Made by a program: the position numbers and the translations under genes
Origin: Mesostigma viride
Lineage: Eukaryota > Streptophyta > Mesostigmatophyceae > Mesostigmatales > Mesostigmataceae
Direction: 5' to 3'
Length of the DNA: 64,000 bases
Assembly: GCA_009746045.1 (NCBI GenBank)
Contig: RPFO01000076.1
Location: forward strand, 3,873,920-3,937,919
Notes under the pieces: generated by a model
Seen by the model: the letters and a program-made list of their open reading frames with translations, nothing else
What the model was told of the DNA's origin: nothing
Database searches by the model: none
Shown here: positions 40,955-51,460 of the stretch, piece by piece
Layout of the letters: each line of letters starts with the position of its first letter
How positions within the stretch are numbered: the first letter of the stretch is position 1

Positions 40955-42444
40955 TTGCCCTTTATACTACTTTTATGGTCCGCCAATTGTTCCGCAAACT
41001 CTTCCGGCAAACCTTGTCCGTACCCGAGTAGCGCAAAAATCCGAACGCCAACTTTGTTTCCACAAAATCTTTACGCAGATCCCATCCGTAGGCTTTCTAG
41101 CGGCCTGTCACCGCGTAACGTCTGGCGCCCAAACTCTTCTAGCCAGGGAACCAAACAAACGGTCGCAAATCGTGGCGGGAAGGACGCATTAACGCTCGTT
41201 TTTGGCGGGAATTACACATAAACGCTCGTAACGGAAGTAACGGTAAAGGTTTGGCGAGTAGCTCAGCGCCGGAGCGATGCACAATTTTGCGGGCCAAGCT
41301 GAGCTTGAAATTTACCTAGGTGCTTGGAACGGACGAGGAAAATTGGCAAGGAGAGGACCGATTCAAGAGGTATTTGGCGGTTGCTGGCAAAAAGCGAGAA
41401 AGCTGACGGACAGACCTGACGTACTGACATACCAGGTTTAGTTGCGGTTCGGTTCAGCCACCGGCTTCCCAAAATAGGCCAGCAAACCGTCCGGCACCAT
41501 GAGTTTGCATGGAATCGTTGCGTAATCCATGGAATCACAGGCTGTGGCCGGCCGTACAGGTTCGGCTGTCTTGCTAGTGGGCGGGCAGTGTGAGCGGGAG
41601 TGTACGGCTGTGCTGGTACTCGCCGTTGAGGCACAAAAAGCCGTTGAGGCACAGAATCTGCCAAGTAGCGGGGGTTCGGGGGCGGAGCCCCCGATCTTGT
41701 TGCCCTTTATACTACTTTTATGGTCCGCCAATTGTTCCGCAAACTCTTCCGGCCAACCTTGTCCGTACCCGAGTAGCGCAAAAATCCGAACGCCAACTTT
41801 GTTTCCACAAAATCTTTACGCAGATCCCATCCGTAGGCTTTCTAGCGGCCTGTCACCGCGTAACGTCTGGCGCCCAAACTCTTCTAGCCAGGGAACCAAA
41901 CAAACGGTCGCAAATCGTGGCGGGAAGGACGCATTAACGCTCGTTTTTGGCGGGAATTACACATAAACGCTCGTAACGGAAGTAACGGTAAAGGTTTGGC
42001 GAGTAGCTCAGCGCCGGAGCGATGCACAATTTTGCGGGCCAAGTTGAGCTTGAAATTTACCTAGGTGCTTGGAACGGACGAGGAAAATTGGCAAGGAGAG
42101 GACCGATTCAAGAGGTATTTGGCGGTTGCTGGCAAAAAGCGAGAAAGCTGACGGACGGACCTGACGTACTGACATACCAGGTTTAGTTGCGGTTCGGTTC
42201 AGCCACCGGCTTCCCAAAATAGGCCAGCAAACCGTCCGGCACCATGAGTTTGCATGGAATCGTGACGTAATCCATGGAATCACAGGCTGTGGCCGGCCGT
42301 ACAGGTTCGGCTGTCTTGCTAGTGGGCGGGCAGTGTGAGCGGGAGTGTACGGCTGTGCTGGTACTCGCCGTTGAGGCACAAAAAGCCGATGAGGCACAGA
42401 ATCTGCCAAGTAGCGGGGGTTCGGGGGCGGAGCCCCCGATCTTG
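40955..42444. repeat. Two tandem 745-bp units
   Basis: Unit 1 (40955-41699) and unit 2 (41700-42444) align end to end with only a few substitutions, starting TTGCCCTTTATACTAC and ending GCCCCCGATCTTG. Each unit holds overlapping ORFs of 88-146 codons on both strands, but none has a recognisable motif. GAGTAGCTCAGCGCCGGAGC near 41259 and 42001 is tRNA D-arm-like, without a T-arm at the right distance. Confidence 0.95.
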
Positions 42445-44325
42445 TCAACTACTTAACTACGATCGTGTTGCGCAAGGGAGAAACCCGAACATCCTGACAT
42501 CACCGCGGGCGCCGTACCGTACGGCCTGATCTCACCCCCACGACCGAGGGCAAATCCTGAAATCCTGCGGAGCCGCGAGTTACGGCCCGTAACCGCGGGC
42601 CTGAACGCCGTCACACCCGTCTAAGATCGAGTCTCAGGAGTTCTGAACAGAAAATGACGTCAGCTCAATTCAGCAAAATGCGCGAGAAATTGCGGGCGGC
42701 ATATACGGCAGGGGGCTGAGAGTTGGAACGCGTCTAACGACGATGGACAACTGCCGAAAGCTGAAATGGAAGGATGGTTGTATTAGCAATAATACAATGA
42801 GAGTAGTGTAAGCTTGAGGGCTCAGAATGGAACGTCTGGGCAAACTCGGGTGCTGCGGCACTCCCCAGTGCTACGCCTATATGCCTATGGCAGTGCTACC
42901 TGCAGCACCTACCGGTGGACAACTGGACACTGCAATGCCATGCGACCACGTCACTAGCATCAACTACACTCGGCCCGTCAGACCCGGATAACCCGGATCT
43001 GGCGGGTCGAGCTAGAGCCTAGGAACAGTCTGGCACTAACTGCACGTCAGTCCACATGACGCCTCAGTACCGTACACCCTGCCGTACAGTACTGAGGTGT
43101 CCCGCTCAGCCGCGGTAGGCAATACGCGGCGCGCAGGCCGGAAATCCGTGTGTCAGCCTAAGCATCTCATCTAACTCCCATTATGTTTTCCTTTCAGGTT
43201 GAAGGCTAGCGACTTCAAGCCTGATCCTGCCCAGCTAGGAGACTGACTCCAAGCTGACTGAGGTGCTGAGCAACTGACACCCATACTGCAACATCTGGAC
43301 TGAAAAAGATGGGCCCCAGAACTCGTGCAATACTTGTGATGGCATCACGTTTAGCTCAACATGCCCGGGGAGTTCCTCCTCCTCGCGAGCTCACAAGGGA
43401 GATAGCTATGCCTGTCCGCCTATCCAGGGAGTGCATCACCAGCCAAGAGAGCCATTGTAAAAAATGCCAAGCTAGGTAACCGTTTAAGAGGTTCCATGTT
43501 GTTCCATCATCATCGCCCACTCAGAGAAAAAATACCCAGCCAGGCTGGGTCAACTGAGCTCAGGTTACCTGCAACCTGAGGAGTGACAGGAGACAGGTTT
43601 ATTTCACCCTGCACTGTCCATGTTGCACCTGCACAACATATGAGGACCGGCCACCCCTGCCCTGCACAGAGGGGGCTGAAGTCCTAGTGACAGGTGACAG
43701 GACTATGACATCCTGGACCTGTCCACGTTGCACCTGCACAACGTGTGAGGACCAGCCACCCCTGCCCTGCACAGTGGTGGCTGAATTCCTGGTGACAGGT
43801 GACAGGAATATTTCATCCTGCACCTGTGCTGAGCACGTTGTACTAGACAACATGACAGCGCCCATGCCTTTACTGCCACTGAACAGTGAGGCCAGGTGGC
43901 CCAGGAGATCCACAGTGAACTGGGGTCCTGGGTAACCATCTGTCAAGGGAGCTTTGACCCTCCACTTGAATGGGAGGCACCTGAGCCACTGAGCTCAAGG
44001 CCAATCCACCAAGGCATACAACCCTAGTGGAGAAAGAATGTGAGATACATCCCCCTGCCCACCAATGAAGGTGGGCATAACGAAATTCCATGGTGTTGAA
44101 AAAATCGAAACAGATTTTATTGGCATAGGGCACGCAGATGCATGAAAACAGACTCCAACCAACCCCCCTTGCTGGAAGCCACAACCTACCCCTTGGACCT
44201 GCCCAAGGGGTACTGGGTTACCTAGGCGGCCCTGGTTAACAGGACCCTGCTAGGCGTCCCCCCGATGGGGCAGGGTTGCCTGCTTGCCATACGGGTTCAT
44301 CAAGTGGTACAACAGCTGATATTGT
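42445..44325. other. No supported gene; short tandem repeat inside
   Basis: Sequence to the right of the tandem duplication. A TTTTCCTTTCAG stretch ending near 43198 resembles a 3' splice site but no exon can be shown. 43590-43840 is a tandem repeat. The last few hundred bases may be the 3' UTR of the copia fragment that starts at 44326. Confidence 0.35.
43590..43840. repeat. 105-bp tandem repeat (about 2.4 copies)
   Basis: TGTCCA(T/C)GTTGCACCTGCACAAC recurs at 43615 and 43720, and a partial version at 43825. The CCACCCCTGCCCTGCACAG and GTGACAGGTGACAGGA words repeat with the same 105-bp period. Confidence 0.9.
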
Positions 44326-45208
44326 TCAGCTGCCTGCTGACTGAGGCACTTTAGTAAGTGCATCAGCAGCGTTGTGTTTGTCCTCCACGTGACGGGTGGA
44401 CTCCCAGTAGGTGGACTCCTGTTTAAGGACCACCCAGTCAAGATCAGTGTGCACAGCATAGGGGTTAGCAAGGAAACTGAGGACTGACTGACTGTCAGTG
44501 AGCAAGTGTGCCACCACCCCAGCATTGCTGCCTGCCTGCATCTGCAACCAAACCAGCACATGATTCAAGTACCTGGCATGAAGCACTGCTGACACCACTG
44601 CCCTGCACTCAGCAGCATTGCTGCTGACAGCCTTGCGTCTATGCAACCGGCTGTACCATGAAATGAGAGACAAGGGTGCATCATCATTCTGCACAAAATA
44701 CAAGCCTGCCTCCCTTGCCTGCAACTTGGTAATCTGCCTGGACTCCATGGAACTATCCATCATAGCTTGGATGTGAATGGTTTTATGGAGATCCAAGGAG
44801 TGCAAGATAAGAAGAAGGCCTTCCTGGAGAGTTTTGGTGATGGCTTTGTGACCTACTTGCATCAAGACATCATCATCAACTCTGCTAACCACAGCCAGGT
44901 GAGGTGCACACGTTGAGCACAACCACCCCAGCTTGCCTCTAATATGGTGGGACAGTCTCCAGGTTTGATTTTGGTTTGCAAAACCTCCAAGCAACTGTGC
45001 ATGTAATCATTGGGAGAGTAAAGTGCACACACCCACTGGTTTTGATGCTGCTGGAGTTGTAACATTGTGCCACAAAATTTTATGGCAGTGGTGCCCAGCT
45101 CTACTTGCTTGCCAATTTCAAAATGCTGTGACACTTGTTGTATAAAATCATCTACAGCACGCCTTGGCCCAGCAATCAGCTGATCATCCCCATGCCACAC
45201 AAAGGTGA
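44326..45208 (-). pseudogene. Copia pol fragment, RT active site to RNase H
   Basis: Continues the RT from 45947-46425 across the palindromic insert: TFVWHGDDQLIAGP (active site) then FEIGKQVELGTTAIKFCGTM in one frame. After an indel near 44940 it continues KLGWLCSTCAPHLAVVSRV and an RNase H with MMDSSMESRQITKLQAREA, SSNAAECRAVVSA, LTDSQSVLSFL and HNAADALTKV. A Copia-I relative; not functional as it stands. Confidence 0.9.
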
Positions 45209-45289
45209 GTATGAGTTAAGTAATGCAATACGCATTACTTTTGCATACTTGCAAGTATGCAAAAGTAATGCGTATTGCATTACTTAACT

Positions 45290-45539
45290 AAAATTGGGCC
45301 GCGTGGGGAAATCCGGCGTTCCGCACACACCGCTCGTTACCGAGGTGACTCGATTAATTACGACTCGGCTATTCCCAGCCTCGCGCCGTAATTCCTATTT
45401 CGACTTGGCCTACCCGGCCTCCGCCAAACATAGAAATCCACAAATATTTCGACTCGGCCTCCCAGGCCTACCCGCCGCAAATATTTCCGTGCCTCCGAGA
45501 GGATTCGAACCCGGTACCCCAGGAGCGAACGCCAATCTT
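45290..45539 (-). repeat. Spacer of element 2 (first copy) with B-box-like motif
   Basis: Its ends AAAATTGGG and CCAATCTT are imperfect inverted repeats. On the minus strand it contains CCGGGTTCGAATCC followed by TCTCGGAGGCACGG. Element 1 has CAGGTTCGAATCCACTCGGAAGCGG-type sequence at the same place. Several GGCC(G/A)AGTCGAAAT words repeat inside. Confidence 0.8.
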
Positions 45540-45615
45540 AGTTAAGTAATGCAATACGCATTACTTTTGCATACTTGCAAGTATGCAAAAGTAATGCGTA
45601 TTGCATTACTTAACT

Positions 45616-45865
45616 AAGATTGGCGTTCGCTCCTGGGGTACCGGGTTCGAATCCTCTCGGAGGCACGGAAATATTTGCGGCGGGTAGGCCTGGGAGGCCG
45701 AGTCGAAATATTTGTGGATTTCTATGTTTGGCGGAGGCCGGGTAGGCCAAGTCGAAATAGGGATTACGGCGGGAGGCTGGGAATAGCCGAGTCGTAATTA
45801 ATCGAGTCACCTCGGTAACGAGCGGTGTGTGCGGAACGCCGGATTTCCCCACGCGGCCCAATTTT
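45616..45865 (+). repeat. Spacer of element 2 (second copy, inverted)
   Basis: Reverse complement of 45290-45539 with one or two substitutions noticed. The B-box-like TTCGAATCC is on the plus strand at about 45645-45656. Confidence 0.85.
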
Positions 45866-45946
45866 AGTTAAGTAATGCAATACGCATTACTTTTGCATAC
45901 TTGCAAGTATGCAAAAGTAATGCGTATTGCATTACTTAACTGTATG

Positions 45947-46455
45947 CCATGAGGGTGTGGGACCACAAAGAAGCAAGGGTCTATGTCATCATATCTAGCC
46001 CCTAGCTTTTCAAACACAGCCTGAGCTGACATCCTGAAAATGCGAGGAGCTGATTGCAGCCCTTCAACACCTATGTTAGCTTTCAGGTACTGCTGAGGGA
46101 TGTGTTTTGCCCAAACTCTTGGAGTGGAGACTACATACACCTGACCATGCCACACTTGTTGTGCTATCTCAGGTGAGCCTTTCAGGAAAGCCCTTTTAAT
46201 GTCTGTAGCCTTACATACATAGTCATCCCCGTCTTTGAGATGACCCACAAAGACAGACAGCAAGATTTTTAAGGAGGTTTGCTGAATGCCTGGCGTGTAC
46301 AATTCTGCCTCTGTCAGATCAGTGGTGTGTCGCGTACTCGTGCCAAACTCCCTGCACTGACAGTAGCCCACGACCTCGTTGGCCCTCATGAGGTATGGCT
46401 GCATGAGTGATCGATGGGCCAACATGCTAGCCTTACCCCACTAGTGCTGCCCACT
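45947..46455 (-). pseudogene. Copia RT N-terminal fragment, 5' side of palindromic element 2
   Basis: Translates as QPYLMRANEVVGYCQC, EAELYTPGIQQTSLKILLSV, KATDIKRAFLKGSPE and VEGLQSAPRIFRMS, then PCFFVVPHPHGI up to the insertion site. It aligns with Copia-I RT motifs (EELYTPGMLHDTWR, DFKRAFLEGD). In-frame stops upstream of about 46430 show the element is truncated. Confidence 0.88.
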
Positions 46456-46460
46456 TTTCT
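46328..46460 (-). repeat. 133-bp duplicated segment, copy 1
   Basis: Identical to 47764-47896. Here it is part of the copia RT reading frame, so this is probably the original copy. Confidence 0.9.
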
Positions 46461-46934
46461 AAGACGAGAAGCCAGTGCCAACTGCACTTCTCAAAAAGGT
46501 GAGACCTGAGAGTGAGGTATGGCTAGGTTAGGCTTCACACTGTGTTCTTTGTTGCAAATGAAATAACGTTTTTATTACCAATACTCTACCTAACTTGGCA
46601 GCTCTGTTTCAGCAATGGCTGGGCTCGATGAAAGAAAGGAGGGCTGGCCACACTTGCCACGCACCACCATGACCAAGACAGAGTTCAAGGATCCACACAG
46701 AGCTACATCCAACGCCCTGGTGGAAACACACACTTATCCCAATGAATGCCTTACACTTACGCAATATCTTGCGTCAGCCTTACCTCGTAGCCACGCTCAG
46801 TATCTGATCCTGACGACAACCGCTTTGTCGTCCATACTGCTTCAATTACACCAAAGCTACTCCGTGGCACTCGGCTTTGGTCAGCACCAAGACCTAAAAG
46901 TACACAAAATCCTAAGTCGTTGTCTGCAACGTCT
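46461..46934. other. No supported gene
   Basis: Between the copia RT fragment and the hairpin element. A short ORF on each strand (for example 46615-46965 plus) has no recognised motif. Confidence 0.3.
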
Positions 46935-46939
46935 CCCTG

Positions 46940-47112
46940 AGTTAGCTGAGATACCTCGAGGCTGACTTGTGGCCGGAGCCACACAGGGGAACATACAGTG
47001 TGACCGGCGCTCGGCACCGTTATTCTGTCTCCGCCAGAATAACTCCGGTCACACTGTATGTTCCCCTGTGTGGCTCCGGCCACAAGTCAGCCTCGAGGTA
47101 TCTCAGCTAACT
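46940..47112. mobile_element. Hairpin element 3 with AGTTAGC...GCTAACT ends
   Basis: One long inverted repeat of 173 bp: arms of about 69 bp (46940-47008 and 47044-47112) flank a loop that itself holds a small hairpin (TTATTCTG...CAGAATAA). The flanks CCCTG at 46935-46939 and 47113-47117 form a 5-bp target duplication. The ends and duplication length match elements 1 and 2, but it has a single palindrome and no B-box spacer. No coding capacity. Confidence 0.85.
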
Positions 47113-47117
47113 CCCTG

Positions 47118-47763
47118 TTCCGCATATGAAACATATCATCTAGCACTTTCTCTTTAGACGACAAAATCAACTAGACAACCTGGGTAGGCCAGAAATCCCA
47201 GACGACAAAATGCCCTTGTCGCAGAGCACTCCAGTGTCGACTTGCCGACCCCTGAGCTTGCCAAACAACTATATCACCAACCAAGCATGTACGACAACTA
47301 GCTGGCCCTGACGAGAAAAGCTGCCTTGTCGCATTCACAAAAGCGGCTTGCCAGCCTGCCGAATATCAATGCCAATATTGCACGACATTATCTACCTGCA
47401 GCGGACAGTTCTCGAAATCAATAACGCGCCAGCTTGCGTGCACGTGCATGTTCAGCCTGCACGATCCGCATAATTGCCAGGCTGGCAGCCTAGCTTGGTC
47501 CGTGTTGTAGTCCAGCAGCCAGTGCGTGCTGCTTGCCAGCGTTGGCACTGACCTCCTGGTGACGCATGTCAGTACCGCTGTCAACTCCCCGTGCTGCGCG
47601 TCGCGCTACGGCGCATGCGTTGCTCCCGTAAGGCCCAAATGCCAAAGGCGTAACAACTCGCACACGCGCAATGCCTAGCTGCCTCGCCTCGTCCCCCGGG
47701 CCGGCCGCGTGGCGGCCCCGCGTAAAGCCAATACTCGTGCGAATCGGAATGGCGCGCGACAGC
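47118..47763. other. No supported gene
   Basis: Mixed sequence ending in the 16-bp palindrome CGCGACAGCTGTCGCG (47755-47770) at the edge of the duplicated segment. It may be part of a gypsy LTR, but no matching partner is in the window. Confidence 0.3.
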
Positions 47764-47896
47764 TGTCGCGTACTCGTGCCAAACTCCCTGCACTGACAGT
47801 AGCCCACGACCTCGTTGGCCCTCATGAGGTATGGCTGCATGAGTGATCGATGGGCCAACATGCTAGCCTTACCCCACTAGTGCTGCCCACTTTTCT
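47764..47896 (-). repeat. 133-bp duplicated segment, copy 2
   Basis: Exact repeat of 46328-46460 placed directly beyond the purine-rich end of the gypsy element. Its reading frame here breaks after TSTR. Confidence 0.9.
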
Positions 47897-47907
47897 CCCC
47901 CCCCTCG

Positions 47908-48543
47908 CTACCAAGTCCTTTGCTGGGTAGCGAGCAACAAAGTGGCAGTAGCTGCTTGAATCGCATGGGTGGTGAACCCCGCAGCAATGCACACAGGGCA
48001 AAACCAGGAACCCTCAGGTACCTGAGACAGAGGGGGTTGAAGGCAGTGAAGATGCCAGCCGCAGTTGCAGTGATCACACAGCAACATGACCTCAGGCTGG
48101 TCGACCCGGTGACAAATTTGACACTGCGCATCGCGGATGCACCTAGCGGTGTGCGGCTGGATGCTCCGTGCCAGGTGGGGCATGGAGCAAGGAGACAGGT
48201 TCGACACATTGTCAGTGGTCTTACTACCATCCGCACCTTCGAGGATGGCCACCCCCGAAGGCTTAATCTCCACAATGCGAAGGATGGTGGGCCCGGCCGT
48301 GACGTCCAGCGTGTGTTGGGGTTGAGTCCGCAGAAACACATACTGGCCTGGGTGGAACTGCAGCCGCCTGGCCATATACTTGCCACCCCGTCCCTGGGCG
48401 TACCGCAGTGTGTCGCGGTGCTGCGCGATTAACAGATAGACCGCGCGCCACAACCTCCCGCAGCCACTCATTGGCGTCATCCCATTGAATCGGCTGGGGG
48501 TGAGCTTCCTGCACCTCAGAGGGCAACAATGGTGCCCGACCAA
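47908..48543 (-). CDS. Gypsy integrase tail with C-terminal PHD finger
   Basis: After the integrase core comes YMARRLQFHPGQYVFLR (the GPY/F-like region of chromovirus-type integrases). The last 70 residues then hold CQICHRVDQPEVMLLCDHCN and CGWHLHCLQPPLSQVPEGSW, closing with FCPVC. This is a complete C4-H-C3 PHD finger with the GSWFC signature. PHD fingers bind histone H3 tails, so the domain could direct integration as chromodomains do in chromoviruses (inference). The frame joins the integrase core through an indel near 48430. Confidence 0.9.
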   Translation of the reverse strand: MVGHHCCPLRCRKLTPSRFNGMTPMSGCGRLWRAVYLLIAQHRDTLRYAQGRGGKYMARRLQFHPGQYVFLRTQPQHTLDVTAGPTILRIVEIKPSGVAILEGADGSKTTDNVSNLSPCSMPHLARSIQPHTARCIRDAQCQICHRVDQPEVMLLCDHCNCGWHLHCLQPPLSQVPEGSWFCPVCIAAGFTTHAIQAATATLLLATQQRTW

Positions 48544-50086
48544 AGAGCAGAAAATAGGGGGAGAACTGGGCGAGGGATTCTTGTGGGCTCATCCGGTAGC
48601 CCATGGCGATCCAGGGTAGTTCCCGATCCCAGGTGGCCACACGTGCTGCTTGCAACGCCCATTTGCGCAGCGCCTGTTTGACTGTCTGAACCAAACGCTC
48701 AGCCAGTCCATTGGCCTGAGGGTGCTCCCGCGAGGTGTGCCGATGATCGATTGAGCAGGAATCCAATAGCTCTTGGAATTCCCCACGAAATTCCCCGCCT
48801 TGGTCTGAAACCACCTCCGCCGGTGCCCCATACCGAGCAATAACATCCAGGAAGTAGGTGGCTGTGGTGGCGGCGTGTTTGTCGGGTAGGGGAATCAGTT
48901 CCAGCCACTTGCTGAACGATTCCACACACACCATGACGTAACGGTTGCCGGAAGTGCTGAGCTCAAAGGGCCCACACAAGTCGACGTGCCACCGGTAGAA
49001 CAAGCCCCGGATGGGCAAGCTCATGAGCTCCTTGTCATGATGGTCCAGGTTGAAACGCGCTTTCGCGCGAGCACACTCAGCACAACTGGCTACCTGCCGT
49101 GCTATGGCATGCTTCATGCCCGCCCACCAATACACCCCACGCACCATGGCACCTGTGCGGTTTGCACCCATGTGCCCGAACCGCTCATGGTAATGGGCAA
49201 CGAGGGCAGCACGCTTGTCAGGGGGCGGCACGACCAGCTTGCGGCGCCCCACAAGCTTGTAGACCTGGTTGCCCTCCCAGGTATAATTCACAGCCCGGCG
49301 CTCCACGCGCTCTTGCTCGGCTTGCCTCTGCGTCGGTGTCCAGTCAGCAGGGGCTGGAGAGGCAGGCAAACCCTGCACCCGCTCGAGAACCCTCCCATCC
49401 AACCACACGTCCCCAGCGCAGCACTCCACCGCAATGGCGTGACTGGCGGCAGCATGCAGCACCACACAGCCCATGCTCGCCGGATCCACCGGCTGCGCAA
49501 GCGTGTCTTCAGCCAAAGGAAGAAATATCACGCCCTGGGATGGCGTGAAAGCCGCTGGCCGTACGGGATTGGCGTAGCACGCAAACTCCGCCACGGCATC
49601 ACTGCAGGAAAGCCATCGCGACTCGGAATCGCATGGCCCGGCTGCGTTGACAAAGACGACTGAGCCCTGTGGTCCCTCCGCGCCCTGCGCTCGCGCCCCC
49701 GTCCGGTCCTCTGACGTTGCCAAAGCATAGCGTGATAAGACATCGGCATTGGAATGGTCCACCCCAGCGCGGTGTACAATGGTCATGTTATATTCTTGAA
49801 TAATCATGGCCCAGCGCGCCAGCTTGCCAGTCAGATTGGCACTTGTCATCAACCACTGCAGTGGCTGATGGTCGGTGACCAGCGTGAACTGACGCCCGAA
49901 CAAGTATGGCCGAAAATGTTTGATGGCCCACACCACGGCCAGAGCCTCGCCCTCATACGACGAGTACTTGGCCTCAGCCGTGTTGTTGCTCCTGCTGGCA
50001 TACGCCACCACATGTTCCTTGCCATGCACGTCCTTCTGTGCCAACACAGCACCAAGTCCAACCCTGGACCAATCTGTGTATAGCAC
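48430..50086 (-). CDS. Gypsy RNase H and integrase
   Basis: RNase H: LYTDWSRVGLGAVLAQ, YEGEALAVVWAIKHF, TDHQPLQWL and GVDHSNADVLSR. After a long linker comes the integrase HHCC module (HYHERFGHMG ... CAECARAKA) and a DDE core: WHVDLCGPF, VVSDQGGEF and HPQANGLAERLVQTVK. All three catalytic acids are present. The order RT-RNase H-integrase is that of Ty3/gypsy. The frame is open from about 50086 (after an indel at the RT junction) to 48430, where another indel leads to the PHD part. Confidence 0.95.
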
Positions 50087-51348
50087 AAATGGCTGCCGGC
50101 ATAGTCGGGCTGACGGAGTATTGGCGCTGAGGTGAGCTCTGCCTTGATGGTCTCAATGGCGCGTTGCTGCGCCGGACCCCATGCCCAGACTGCACCTTTC
50201 TTCAACAGCTCCGTCAGTGGCTTAACCTTGGTGCTGAAGTTGGGGATATAACCTCGGTAATACCCCGCCAGCCCCAGGTAAGCCCGCACACCCGCCACAT
50301 CCGTGGGCGTTGCCGCGTTGACGATCGCTTCCACCTTGGCCGCTTGTGGAGTTCTGCCGCCAGGAATGATCTGGTGTCCGAGGAAGTTGAGGCTCCGCTG
50401 CGCAAACCGACACTTCTCGGGATGCAGCTTTAGGTTGGCTCGCGCCAGTGCCATGCGCACCTGCTCAAGGTGCTGGAGGTGTTGCTCAAATGTCTCACTG
50501 AAGATGATCACATCATCAATGTAACACGCAGCGAATGGCATGCCATTCAACACTTGATCCATGGCACGCTGAAAGATGGCACTCGCATTCCTATGCCCGA
50601 AAGGCATCCTGACCCACTCATAGAGTCGGTGGCCCCCCAGAACGCGAGCTTGCGTTGGTCACCCTCCGCCACTTGGATTTGGTGAAACCCACTGCGGAGG
50701 TCTAGGGATGAGATGAACTGCACGCGTGGCGATATCCGGTCAAGCACATCGTCCACTCGCGGCATGGGGTACCTGTCCATCGGGGTGTGTGCGTTGAGTT
50801 GCCGCAGGTCCGTCGCCATGCGCATCCCAGTCCATTCACCTGTCACCGCATCCTTCTTGGGCGCCACGACGGTCGCGGCCGCATAGTTGGATGTGGATGA
50901 CCGAATGATGCCAGCAGCCTCCAGCTCCTCGCATTGTTGCTGCACAAACTCCAGCTCAGCTTGACTCAGCCGGCCGGTGTTGTCGGCGAAACAGTGGCTG
51001 ATCGGTGTCCAGCGGGACCCGCATCTGCCCACCATTGTAGCATCCCAGCTCTTGACTGCTGAATGCAAACGCGTTGCGCGCACCTTCCAGCCACTTGAGC
51101 AGCCTCGCACGTTGCTCAGCTGTGAGGTGCTCACAGACGCTCCATTGATGGTTTGCTGCCGGGTCGCTTGCGCTCGAGACATTGTGCACAGCCACCGTGG
51201 GACCGCGCACGGCCGCCGACTGAAACAGCATGTATGCCGCCGCTCCCGGCGTAATGCCTCGCTCTCCCACCTGCCGTTGTGCCTTCGCCACGAGGAACTG
51301 AAAGGCCGGAGCCGCCGAGAACACACAGCTGGTGAGGAGCGCAGTCAT
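49849..51348 (-). pseudogene. Gypsy reverse transcriptase (three frames)
   Basis: The N-terminal part (LDTDQPLFRRQHR) is in one frame. The palm (AGIIRSSTSNYAAATVVAPK, LRQLNAHTPMDRYPMPRVDD, SSLDLRSGFHQIQV) is in a second. The catalytic YIDDVIIF and connection region (LNFLGHQI, LGLAGYYRGYI, VKPLTELLKKG) are in a third. The shift near 50634 is at a C6 run. With these small indels corrected this would be an ordinary gypsy RT, so decay or base-calling error are both possible. Confidence 0.93.
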
Positions 51349-51460
51349 GAGGATGACTGAACATACCTGGCGCTAGGTGTAGGACCACCCTTGGCCCCTG
51401 CCGCCTGCACGCTCCGCCTTAGGCACACCAGCCGGCGCAGCACCGGTGGGTGGAGAAGTG

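Larger units (their letters stand above)
45214..45941. mobile_element. Palindromic composite element 2 (three palindromes, two spacers)
   Basis: Begins AGTTAAG and ends CTTAACT, with 5-bp target duplications GTATG at 45209-45213 and 45942-45946. Three perfect 76-bp palindromes (45214-45289, 45540-45615, 45866-45941) alternate with two 250-bp spacers in opposite orientation. Each palindrome arm holds a nested hairpin (AGTAATGC...GCATTACT). Element plus one duplication is 733 bp; its removal restores the copia RT frame (HGILTFVWHGDDQ). There is no ORF of its own. It shares architecture and end sequence with element 1 but not internal sequence. Confidence 0.93.

Noticed and set aside
41255-41300. 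tRNA-like start GAGTAGCTCAGCGCC in the 745-bp units
   Set aside because: D-arm pairs, but no anticodon arm or T-arm with correct spacing follows.
45290-45539. Spacer as a functional tRNA gene
   Set aside because: The outer T-stem bases do not pair (CCGGG against CCTCT), and no D-arm or acceptor partner was found; only the B-box core fits.
47758-47896. Start of the gypsy 3' LTR
   Set aside because: The purine-rich tract fits, but the adjoining 133 bp are copia RT sequence duplicated from 46328-46460, so no LTR boundary can be claimed.
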